This document shows, piece after piece, positions 26,189 to 33,316 of a stretch of 49,226 nt of DNA. Both the position numbers and the translations under genes were made by a program. The DNA comes from an uncultured Lachnospiraceae bacterium. GTDB taxonomy: Bacteria > Bacillota > Clostridia > Lachnospirales > Lachnospiraceae. Below the pieces are notes generated by a model. It worked only from the letters and a program-made list of their open reading frames with translations. It was not told the origin of the DNA and did no database searches. The stretch lies in assembly GCA_910577105.1 (NCBI GenBank), contig CAJTMB010000020.1, positions 9,875-59,100 on the forward strand. The letters run 5' to 3'. Position 1 is the first letter of the stretch. Each line of letters begins with the position of its first letter.

Positions 26189-27034
26189 ATGTGTCAGGAA
26201 CGTTTTGAGTTGTTTGAAGAGGATTTGAATCCTACCTTTTTATATACATGGAAGGCAAGGCGGTTGAAGGATGATACGAAATATCATTCACGGGAGTGTC
26301 TGGAGATTGCATATATATTGTCGGGAACGGGAGAATACCGTATTGACGGGGAAGCCTTTACGGTGCGTGAGGGGGATTTGCTGATTTTTAATCCCGGGAC
26401 GCGCCATCAGGCTTTTGTAACCGATATGGCAAATACCTCTACGGAGTTTTTTGTGGGGGCGTCCGATATTTATTTTAAGAACCTGCCCAAAAACACGCTG
26501 CCGCTTCCCGAAAGCGGCTGTATTCTGCACACGTCGGGAGAGTTAAAGCAAAAACTGTTTAAACTGTGCGCCTCCATGGAGGCGGAAAATACGGTCTGCT
26601 GGCCGGGCAGGTATTTTATGATGAAATCTTTCCTGATGCAGATGCTTCTTCTGATAGTCAGGCAGCAGGCAAAACCGGTGGAGGTAAAGACGGGATATGC
26701 TTTTGAGTCCATCAATAAGAAATATGTGGTGGAACAGATTGTAAGTTATTTTGAGGACCATTACGCGGAAAAAATTTCCCTCGACCAGATTGCGGAAAAT
26801 ATGTACCTCAGTCCTTTCTATATTTCAAGGATATTCAAGAGCGAAACAGGGGATACTCCCATCAGGCATCTGATTAACATAAGGCTTGAGAAGGCGCGGG
26901 AACTGCTTTTATCGGGATTTGCGGGCAGTATCAAGGAGGTGGCGGAGCAGGTGGGATACGACGACGCCTACCATTTCAGCAAATTGTTCAAGAAGCGTTA
27001 CGGATACCCGCCTTCCCACGAAAAAAAAGCATAA
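26189..27034 (+). CDS. AraC family regulator with cupin sensor domain (281 aa)
   Basis: Residues 20-160 form a cupin-type ligand domain (HSRECLEIAYILSGTGEY, FTVREGDLLIFNPGTRHQ). Residues 175-280 form two helix-turn-helices of the AraC type: ISLDQIAENMYLSPFYISRI, and a second one ending YDDAYHFSKLFKKRYGYPPS. The start is ATG 26189 after AAAGGTGGGAG; a GTG at 26177 is inside that site. It is transcribed away from the ABC pair and is the likely regulator of it. Sugar or antibiotic ligands are both possible. Confidence 0.88.
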   Translation: MCQERFELFEEDLNPTFLYTWKARRLKDDTKYHSRECLEIAYILSGTGEYRIDGEAFTVREGDLLIFNPGTRHQAFVTDMANTSTEFFVGASDIYFKNLPKNTLPLPESGCILHTSGELKQKLFKLCASMEAENTVCWPGRYFMMKSFLMQMLLLIVRQQAKPVEVKTGYAFESINKKYVVEQIVSYFEDHYAEKISLDQIAENMYLSPFYISRIFKSETGDTPIRHLINIRLEKARELLLSGFAGSIKEVAEQVGYDDAYHFSKLFKKRYGYPPSHEKKA

Positions 27035-27040
27035 AATGCT

Positions 27041-27068
27041 TTGCAATGATTGTAGAATTTGCTACAAT
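27041..27068 (+). promoter_or_regulatory. Promoter of the DUF1905-like/C39-like gene
   Basis: -35 TTGCAA (27041-27046), 16-bp spacer, extended -10 TGC-TACAAT (27060-27068). Confidence 0.6.
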
Positions 27069-27104
27069 CTATATACAGGAAAAAACGGAATCGGAGGTAT
27101 GGCA

Positions 27105-27776
27105 ATGCGCTATTTTTTTAAAGGCCAGATTGAGAAAAAAGAACGGGGCTACATGATTCGGATTCCCTTTAATGTCTGGGAAGTCTGCAAACAGCGTGAT
27201 GTGATTCAGGCGGATATGATACTGGATAACAGGATGATAGACTGTGAGCTGCTTCCACGGGAAAAAGGAAATTATGAGATTCATGTGGAGGATGAGGATG
27301 CCATTCAGGTGGATATCTCCCAAAAGCACGATATTCTCCTGCATATTTCAGGCAGCCTGATTCGTATGGACCAAAACAGTCCCTATGATTTTGAAAATCC
27401 CATCCGAACAGTGGATGGCGTACAGGTAATCATCCAGCCGGAGGACGGTCTCTGTGGGCAGACCTGCGTAGCCATGCTTGCTGGCGTTACCATTGCGGAT
27501 GTCATCAGGGTCATGGACTGCAGGGAGTGGCAGGGTACCATGGGCCGCATGATATCTGCCCTAAACTATTACGGCATTGACCACAGCGACGTCATTACCT
27601 ATACGGAAGGGGCGGACTGTGTACTGCCCAAGTGCTGTATCATGATGGAGCGCATGGGCCGTTACTGTCATTATCTGGTAGGGTATGACGGAAAATTTTA
27701 TGACCCCAACCTGGGCGTCATGGAAGAGTATGATATGGGCAATCTTTTAGGTTATCTGGAAATCAAATGTGTTTAA
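27105..27776 (+). CDS. DUF1905-like domain fused to a C39-like cysteine peptidase (223 aa)
   Basis: GGAGG (27093-27097) is 7 nt before ATG 27105, which is preferred to ATG 27099. Residues 1-95 resemble DUF1905 (MRYFFKGQIEKKERGYMIRI, FNVWEVC), a small beta-barrel domain. Residues 105-215 look like a papain-fold C39-type peptidase: Gln111 six residues before Cys117 in QPEDGLCGQTCVAML, His189 in RYCHYLVGYDG and Asp200 in FYDPN form the expected oxyanion Gln and Cys-His-Asp triad. There is no signal peptide or transporter attached, so it acts inside the cell. The gene for a membrane protein follows by 21 bp. The substrate is unknown. Confidence 0.75.
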   Translation: MRYFFKGQIEKKERGYMIRIPFNVWEVCKQRDVIQADMILDNRMIDCELLPREKGNYEIHVEDEDAIQVDISQKHDILLHISGSLIRMDQNSPYDFENPIRTVDGVQVIIQPEDGLCGQTCVAMLAGVTIADVIRVMDCREWQGTMGRMISALNYYGIDHSDVITYTEGADCVLPKCCIMMERMGRYCHYLVGYDGKFYDPNLGVMEEYDMGNLLGYLEIKCV

Positions 27777-27797
27777 AACAATGAGGGAGAGGGAAAG

Positions 27798-28472
27798 ATG
27801 GATTACAATAACATGAATGGCACAAACAATGCAGGAAACGTGAACAATGCAGACGGCATGAACAATGGAAACAATATGAACAACGGAAACAATATGAACA
27901 ACGGAAACAATGCAGGAAACATGGATTCCCGGTACAGTTTCCAATCGGGGGCGGATGCTTTTGCAGGCTATACCACGGGCAGTAATTATACTACATATGC
28001 AAACAGCGGTGTGTCTTCCCCGGTTATCAAAGAAAAACATCGCGGGCTGGGCATTTTGGGAGCGCTTGGCGGCGCGCTGCTTGGAGGGCTTATCTGGACA
28101 GGCATCGGCTGTCTGGGATTCATAAGCGGCTGGATTGCCATCCTGATTTTCGTTTTGGCACAGGCAGGATATAAAAAACTGAACGGGGAGCAGGATATCG
28201 TTGGCGTCGTTGTCAGTCTGGTTTTCGGTCTTCTGATTATTATTCCGGCTACATATGCTTCTTATGGCTTTTCCCTTTGGAAGAGTTTAAACGAAGAGTT
28301 TGGCAGAGGTTTTTCCTATTTTGAAGTGCTGGCGGATATGCCCCTTTATATGGAAAGATATGGTCTTTGGGGCAATTTCATTAAAAATCTGGTGATGGGG
28401 TATTTGTTTACCGGCGTTGCTGCCATTTATGCCGGGGCGGCAGCATTAACAGGCAGGAAAAAAGCCAGATAA
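27798..28472 (+). CDS. Membrane protein with Asn/Met/Gly repeat N-terminus (224 aa)
   Basis: The first 42 residues are low complexity, with an NNGNNM unit encoded by an 18-bp repeat around 27858-27912. About four hydrophobic segments follow (GILGALGGALLGGLIWTGIG, WIAILIFVLAQAGY, IVGVVVSLVFGLLIIIPA and, at the end, LVMGYLFTGVAAIYAGAAAL). GAGGGAGAGGG precedes the ATG. It probably shares a transcript with the preceding peptidase-like gene. I do not recognise a functional family. The repeat could vary in length between strains. Confidence 0.75.
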   Translation: MDYNNMNGTNNAGNVNNADGMNNGNNMNNGNNMNNGNNAGNMDSRYSFQSGADAFAGYTTGSNYTTYANSGVSSPVIKEKHRGLGILGALGGALLGGLIWTGIGCLGFISGWIAILIFVLAQAGYKKLNGEQDIVGVVVSLVFGLLIIIPATYASYGFSLWKSLNEEFGRGFSYFEVLADMPLYMERYGLWGNFIKNLVMGYLFTGVAAIYAGAAALTGRKKAR

Positions 28473-28604
28473 AAAGTTTTGGGAAACAGAATCTAAAATA
28501 AATATTAAATCATTCTATATGATGAAAAATGAGAAAACGAGAGAAAAGAAGAGATTTAACGAGATAAGTGCATGGAAATAAAAGATATACCGATGTGAAT
28601 GCGT

Positions 28605-28633
28605 TTGCAAACCCATGCATATAAAACTAATAT
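28605..28633 (+). promoter_or_regulatory. Promoter of groESL
   Basis: -35 TTGCAA (28605-28610), 17-bp spacer, -10 TAATAT (28628-28633). Transcription would begin just before the CIRCE site. The 130 bp between the previous gene and this promoter are AT-rich with nothing else visible. Confidence 0.65.
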
Positions 28634-28645
28634 ATGCTTTAGCGA

Positions 28646-28672
28646 TTAGCACTCAATATAAATGAGTGCTAA
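28646..28672. promoter_or_regulatory. CIRCE operator for HrcA
   Basis: TTAGCACTC (28646-28654), 9-bp spacer, GAGTGCTAA (28664-28672): a perfect match to the CIRCE consensus. The HrcA repressor binds it and is released under heat or misfolding stress. hrcA is not in the window. Confidence 0.97.
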
Positions 28673-28712
28673 TAAAATGAAATAAGATGCATAATGTAAG
28701 GAGGCAGTCAAT

Positions 28713-28997
28713 ATGAAATTAGTTCCATTGGGTGACAGAGTTGTTTTGAAACAGTTAGTGGCAGAGGAAACTACCAAATCAGGTATTGTACTTCCCGGCC
28801 AGAATAAAGAAAAACCCCAGCAGGCAGAGGTTGTTGCCGTAGGTCCCGGAGGATGTGTGGACGGCAAGGAAGTAAAGATGGAAGTGAAAGCCGGAGACCA
28901 GGTTATTTATTCCAAGTATGCAGGAACTGATGTAAAGATTGAGGAAGAAGAATATATCATTGTAAAACAGAGCGATATTCTTGCAGTTATTCAGTAA
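28713..28997 (+). CDS. groES: Co-chaperonin GroES (94 aa)
   Basis: Seven-subunit lid of the GroEL folding chamber. It begins MKLVPLGDRVVLKQ and contains the mobile loop around TTKSGIVLPG and the dome strand VIYSKYAGTDVKIEEEEY. Normal length. AAGGAGG precedes the ATG, and groEL follows by 35 bp. Controlled by the CIRCE site upstream. Confidence 0.97.
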   Translation: MKLVPLGDRVVLKQLVAEETTKSGIVLPGQNKEKPQQAEVVAVGPGGCVDGKEVKMEVKAGDQVIYSKYAGTDVKIEEEEYIIVKQSDILAVIQ

Positions 28998-29032
28998 ACA
29001 GTAAATAAAAATATTTTTGGAGGCGTATTATT

Positions 29033-30658
29033 ATGGCAAAGGAAATTAAATACGGCGCAGACGCGCGTGCAGCATTAGGAAGAGGTGTAGACCAGCTGGC
29101 AGACACTGTCAGGGTTACACTGGGACCCAAAGGAAGGAATGTCGTTCTGGACAAATCTTTCGGCGCTCCCCTCATTACCAACGACGGTGTTACCATTGCA
29201 AAGGAAATTGAACTGGAAGATGCATTTGAAAATATGGGCGCCCAGCTTGTAAAGGAAGTGGCAACCAAGACCAATGACGTAGCCGGTGACGGTACCACAA
29301 CCGCTACCGTACTGGCACAGGCAATGATTAATGCAGGTATGAAGAACCTGGAGGCAGGCGCCAATCCCATTATCCTGAGAAAGGGCATGAAGAAGGCAAC
29401 CGATTGTGCAGTGGACGCCATTGCCAAAATGAGTTCCAAGGTAAACGGTAAGGAGCATATTGCAAGGGTAGCTGCCATCTCCGCAGGCGACGATGAAGTA
29501 GGACAGCTTGTTGCAGACGCCATGGAGAAGGTTTCCAATGACGGCGTTATCACCATCGAAGAAAGCAAGACCATGCAGACAGAGCTGGATTTGGTGGAAG
29601 GTATGCAGTTTGACAGAGGATATATTTCCGCATACATGGCAACCGACATGGACAAAATGGAAGCAGTGCTTGACAATCCCTATATCCTCATTACGGATAA
29701 GAAGATTGCCAACATTCAGGAAATCCTTCCCCTGCTTGAGCAAATTGTGCAGTCCGGCGCAAAACTGTTAATCATCGCAGAGGATGTGGAAGGCGAAGCC
29801 CTTACCACCCTGATTGTAAATAAACTGCGCGGCACTTTCAACGTAGTGGCAGTGAAGGCTCCCGGCTACGGCGACAGAAGAAAAGCAATGCTTGAGGATA
29901 TTGCCATCTTAACAGGCGGTCAGGTAATCAGCTCCGAACTGGGCCTGGAATTAAAGGACACCACCATGGACCAGCTTGGACGTGCCAAATCTGTTAAGGT
30001 ACAGAAGGAAAACACCGTGATTGTGGATGGCGAAGGCGAGAAAGAAGCCATTCAGGCACGTATTTCCCAGATTAAAAAGCAGGTGGAAGAAACCACCTCT
30101 GATTTTGACAGGGAAAAATTACAGGAAAGACTTGCAAAACTGGCAGGCGGCGTAGCTGTTATCCGTGTGGGCGCGGCAACGGAAACCGAGATGAAGGAAG
30201 CAAAGCTTCGTCTGGAGGACGCATTGGCAGCAACCAGGGCAGCTGTGGAAGAAGGCATTATCTGCGGCGGCGGCTCCGCATATATCCATGCATCCAAGGA
30301 AGTGGAAAAACTCCGCGACACTTTGGAAGGCGATGAGAAAACCGGTGCCAATATCGTATTGAAAGCGCTGGAGGCTCCCCTGTACCACATTGTGGCAAAT
30401 GCAGGACTGGAAGGCAGCGTTATCGTAAATAAAGTAAAAGAGATGGATGCAGGCATGGGCTTTGATGCACTGAAGGAAGACTATGTTGACATGGTGAAGG
30501 ATGGCATCCTTGACCCTGCAAAGGTAACAAGGAGCGCCCTGCAAAACGCAACAAGCGTGGCATCCACCCTGCTTACCACCGAGTCCGTTGTGGCAAATAT
30601 CAAAGAAGACGCACCTGCAATGCCGGCAGGCGCAGGCGGAATGGGCGGCATGATGTAA
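29033..30658 (+). CDS. groEL: Chaperonin GroEL (541 aa)
   Basis: Tetradecameric ATP-driven folding chamber. Hallmarks are VTLGPKGRNVVLDKSFGAP, the ATP motif VAGDGTTTATVLAQA and the C-terminal GGMGGMM tail. Full family length with no insertions. TTTTGGAGG lies before the ATG. It is co-transcribed with groES, and two hairpins follow the stop. Confidence 0.98.
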   Translation: MAKEIKYGADARAALGRGVDQLADTVRVTLGPKGRNVVLDKSFGAPLITNDGVTIAKEIELEDAFENMGAQLVKEVATKTNDVAGDGTTTATVLAQAMINAGMKNLEAGANPIILRKGMKKATDCAVDAIAKMSSKVNGKEHIARVAAISAGDDEVGQLVADAMEKVSNDGVITIEESKTMQTELDLVEGMQFDRGYISAYMATDMDKMEAVLDNPYILITDKKIANIQEILPLLEQIVQSGAKLLIIAEDVEGEALTTLIVNKLRGTFNVVAVKAPGYGDRRKAMLEDIAILTGGQVISSELGLELKDTTMDQLGRAKSVKVQKENTVIVDGEGEKEAIQARISQIKKQVEETTSDFDREKLQERLAKLAGGVAVIRVGAATETEMKEAKLRLEDALAATRAAVEEGIICGGGSAYIHASKEVEKLRDTLEGDEKTGANIVLKALEAPLYHIVANAGLEGSVIVNKVKEMDAGMGFDALKEDYVDMVKDGILDPAKVTRSALQNATSVASTLLTTESVVANIKEDAPAMPAGAGGMGGMM

Positions 30659-30681
30659 TCCGCTAAAGAATAAACAATAGG

Positions 30682-30718
30682 AACCCCATGCAGACCGGAA
30701 GATGGTCTGCATGGGGTT
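30682..30718. repeat. Perfect 15-bp hairpin after groEL
   Basis: AACCCCATGCAGACC (30682-30696), 7-nt loop, GGTCTGCATGGGGTT (30704-30718). Without a T-run it is not a classical terminator; it may protect the groESL mRNA 3' end. Confidence 0.85.
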
Positions 30719-30723
30719 GTTAT

Positions 30724-30781
30724 AACAGGACTGAATTAGCTCTCAAAACGGTTGGCATTGCTAAAGCGGTCCTGTTTTTTT
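30724..30781 (+). terminator. Intrinsic terminator of groESL
   Basis: AACAGGAC (30724-30731) pairs with GTCCTGTT (30769-30776), with an inner TTAGC/GCTAA stem, followed by a T-run to 30781. Confidence 0.8.
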
Positions 30782-30816
30782 GCCTCCAAAAGGAGGCTTG
30801 GATAGTGAGGAGATTT

Positions 30817-31677
30817 ATGGTGTATAAGGATACTAAATGGGCGAAAGAAATTATTGAATCACAAGATGATGAGGGGAAGTGGGGGACTTTTCATAGCTTA
30901 TCTCAACCTACTGCTAAAAATAACCATACAACCGAACAAGCGCTAAGACGATTAGAGCGTTTAGGATATACCATGGAAGATGAATGTATACAGAAAGCAG
31001 TTACGTATATGAATGATTGTTTGATTGGGAAAAAAAGTATTCCCGATTACAGGGAAAAAGTACATGATTGGAATATTTTTACTTCTTTAATTCTTTCAAC
31101 TTGGATAAGAAGGTTTACAAATGATAATCCGGCGGCAAACGAAGTGGCAAAAAAATGGGCGGATATTATTTCAAGTTCATTTGTTAATGGAACGTTTATA
31201 TATGAGGAGTACGTAGCGGCATATACGGATATTTTAGGATTGAAACCTAATGGCGGAAGACTTGTTGATTTTGTAAACTTTTATCCGATTTCTCTGGTGT
31301 GTGACTGTTTGGACCGGAATACACAGCAAACTGTAGTGGACTATATTATCAATCGGGATAACGGAATATATTACATATATCATGACAAAATTGCTGTTTT
31401 ACCTTCGGTTTTTGAAAGCAAGAAAGCCAGTTATTATCTTGCGGCAATCGAGTTACTTTCAAAATATGTGTATGCAAAATATAAATTTAGCTATGTAGTT
31501 GACTGGCTCAATGAAAATAGGAATAAAAGTGGGAAATGGGATATGAGCAAAAGCGTTCATGATAAAGTATATTTTCCGCTATCGGATGAGTGGCGAAAAA
31601 GTGAGATAAGGGAAATGGATTGTACGGAACGAATATCAAACTTATTATTTACATTATGTGAGAAAAACAAAGATTGA
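30817..31677 (+). CDS. Alpha/alpha-toroid-like protein, function unknown (286 aa)
   Basis: Starts at ATG 30817 after GAGGAG (GTG 30805 after AGGAGG is possible). Helical throughout, with repeats resembling the QW motif of terpenoid cyclases and prenyltransferases: IIESQDDEGKWGTFHSL at the start and LNENRNKSGKWDMSK near the end. TTEQALRRLERLGYT also fits a toroid helix pair. The acidic DXDD motif of cyclases is absent, so cyclase activity is doubtful. The gene is much more AT-rich than groEL or copA on either side, and the next gene has the same architecture. I recognise similar hypothetical proteins in Clostridia but no function. Confidence 0.65.
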   Translation: MVYKDTKWAKEIIESQDDEGKWGTFHSLSQPTAKNNHTTEQALRRLERLGYTMEDECIQKAVTYMNDCLIGKKSIPDYREKVHDWNIFTSLILSTWIRRFTNDNPAANEVAKKWADIISSSFVNGTFIYEEYVAAYTDILGLKPNGGRLVDFVNFYPISLVCDCLDRNTQQTVVDYIINRDNGIYYIYHDKIAVLPSVFESKKASYYLAAIELLSKYVYAKYKFSYVVDWLNENRNKSGKWDMSKSVHDKVYFPLSDEWRKSEIREMDCTERISNLLFTLCEKNKD

Positions 31678-31717
31678 TTTGGGATGGAAGATAATTATTG
31701 GAAAGGGTAGTGCGACA

Positions 31718-32752
31718 ATGAATGAGGCTACAGAGCAATTAATGAATGAAGGTTGTCCGGCTATAGTCTACCGTGTTAAAAAAGAGATAAAGCGTGAAGA
31801 GCTAAACAAACAAGAGGAACTGTATTATCAGACCTTAATCTATTCAGAGCCAAAAGTACAAATGGTTTTATCATGGCAGAGGCCTGATGGGTATTTTGGG
31901 ACAAGACTCCATACAGCGCCTGCAAGAAGTAAAATGTGGACGCATGAAGGGTGCCTTCGTTATTTACTTGAGATGGGATTAACGCCTGAAAATGAGGAAA
32001 TAAATAAAGCATTAGATGTTATGGCATGTCCGGGATGGGGAAAGGAATGTGAAAAAAGCAGGGCGGCAGATGTGTTTAAATATGAGATGATACGTGCAAG
32101 CCTATATGCTCAAGCCGGATATAATAATAGTGAATTTGTTTCTAAATGGGTGGATGATGCGTTAACTGGCTTTAGAAATATTGCTGAGGCAGAACATTAT
32201 AAAGATTTGGTATATGAGGGAAAGAATCATAAGCTAATATTTCATGAGGGGAAATACATACCGGTTATATATCATTTACGCATACTTGCTTTTACGGAAT
32301 CATGGAGAACGAAAGAAAATATGGAAATGCTCAGAATGGCATACAACAAAATGTACCAATGGTTACCATTACCATCTATGTATTATAAAAGTAAAGGACA
32401 ACTTGTTGCGCCATTAGGTAATGTATGTTGGCCGGTAAATAAAAGTTTTGAAAAAGAAAATGCTTTTTTATGGTTTCAATTCTATGAGCTGTCTGCGCGA
32501 ATGGGTATGTTAAAAGGAGAGTCGCCGTTTAGGCAGCATTTTGAGGAACTTAAAAAGAATATTTTGAAGTATGGAGATAAGTGGAGTGAATTGCAGATAA
32601 AACGAAAGGAAATATATGCGAACTGGTCCGGCTATTCGGGTTTGGCTTTAGAAGGCCATTGGAGCGGGGTGGTTCAGATAATGCATGATTTAATGTTTAG
32701 AGTAGTGTTGATTGATAAATATATTAGTATATCATGCGATACAAATATCTAA
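31718..32752 (+). CDS. Second alpha/alpha-toroid-like protein, function unknown (344 aa)
   Basis: ATG 31718 follows AAAGGG; an in-frame ATG at 31658 overlaps the previous gene. Helical protein with LSWQRPDGYFGTRLH and then MWTHEGCLRYLLEMGLTPEN, again like the Q-x-x-G-x-W/F repeats of toroid folds. A large aromatic content (W, Y, F) is spread along the C-terminal half (PLPSMYYKSKG, NAFLWFQFYEL). No signal peptide, membrane segment or catalytic motif is seen. It lies 40 bp after its partner and shares its low GC content, so the two were probably acquired and act together. Confidence 0.65.
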   Translation: MNEATEQLMNEGCPAIVYRVKKEIKREELNKQEELYYQTLIYSEPKVQMVLSWQRPDGYFGTRLHTAPARSKMWTHEGCLRYLLEMGLTPENEEINKALDVMACPGWGKECEKSRAADVFKYEMIRASLYAQAGYNNSEFVSKWVDDALTGFRNIAEAEHYKDLVYEGKNHKLIFHEGKYIPVIYHLRILAFTESWRTKENMEMLRMAYNKMYQWLPLPSMYYKSKGQLVAPLGNVCWPVNKSFEKENAFLWFQFYELSARMGMLKGESPFRQHFEELKKNILKYGDKWSELQIKRKEIYANWSGYSGLALEGHWSGVVQIMHDLMFRVVLIDKYISISCDTNI

Positions 32753-32854
32753 TGTTTGTAAAAATTATCTAAACCTATATCTTTCGTCTTCATTCCGTTT
32801 TGTTTCACTATTTTTTGCAGCATACCGTAAAATATTTTTTTGTTCATTCCACAC

Positions 32855-32883
32855 TTGAAATATACCCCCATGGGGTATATAAT
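32855..32883 (+). promoter_or_regulatory. Promoter of csoR-copA
   Basis: -35 TTGAAA (32855-32860), 17-bp spacer, -10 TATAAT (32878-32883). The CsoR operator fills the spacer. Confidence 0.85.
32860..32880. promoter_or_regulatory. CsoR operator
   Basis: ATATACCCC (32860-32868), centre CAT, GGGGTATAT (32872-32880). Perfect inverted repeat of the CsoR class, lying between the -35 and -10 boxes, so bound CsoR would block RNA polymerase until copper(I) releases it. Confidence 0.9.
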
Positions 32884-32920
32884 ATAGTCAATATTAAGTG
32901 AAAGCATGGAGAAAAATGAG

Positions 32921-33226
32921 ATGGAAGAGAAAAAGGAATGCTGCTGCCCCAAAACAAAGGAGAGGCCCGAAAAGGAATACCATGATATGATTCGCCGCCT
33001 GAACCGGATTGAGGGTCAGGTACGCGGCATTAAGCGGATGGTGGAGAAGGATGTGTATTGTACCGACATCCTTGTGCAGGTGGCGGCGGTCAATGCAGCC
33101 CTGAACAGTTTTAACAAGGTGCTTTTGGCCAATCATATAAAAACCTGCGTGATAAAGGATATCAGGGAGGGAAAAGAGGAAACGGTGGAAGAACTGCTTG
33201 TCGTCTTAAAAAAACTCATGAAATAG
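32921..33226 (+). CDS. csoR: Copper-sensing repressor CsoR (101 aa)
   Basis: Four-helix repressor that leaves DNA on binding Cu(I). The metal ligands are visible as Cys47, His72 and Cys76 (VYCTDIL, NHIKTC). The RLNRIEGQVRGIKRMV helix is diagnostic of the DUF156 family. The N-terminus has an extra CCC run. ATG 32921 has GGAGA 8 nt upstream; ATG 32906 is in frame without a good site. It precedes copA and binds the palindrome in its own promoter. Confidence 0.93.
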   Translation: MEEKKECCCPKTKERPEKEYHDMIRRLNRIEGQVRGIKRMVEKDVYCTDILVQVAAVNAALNSFNKVLLANHIKTCVIKDIREGKEETVEELLVVLKKLMK

Positions 33227-33251
33227 ACGGAAAGTGGGAAGATTGAAATAT

Positions 33252-33275
33252 AGAGTTTTTCTATTTAAAAACTCT
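33252..33275. repeat. Hairpin between csoR and copA
   Basis: AGAGTTTTT, loop CTATTT, AAAAACTCT: perfect 9-bp stem with no T-run after it. It may adjust csoR and copA mRNA levels by processing. Confidence 0.7.
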
Positions 33276-33316
33276 GTCTTGCGGAAACCACAGTAGAGAA
33301 AGGGAGGTCTGACGGC

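Noticed and set aside
27747..28040. Val/His/Ile repeat protein on the reverse strand
   Set aside because: It is the complement of the Asn/Met/Gly repeat of the membrane protein on the forward strand.
28987..29676. 229-codon open frame on the reverse strand of groEL
   Set aside because: It is the shadow of a strongly biased coding sequence; no start signal and no protein-like motif.
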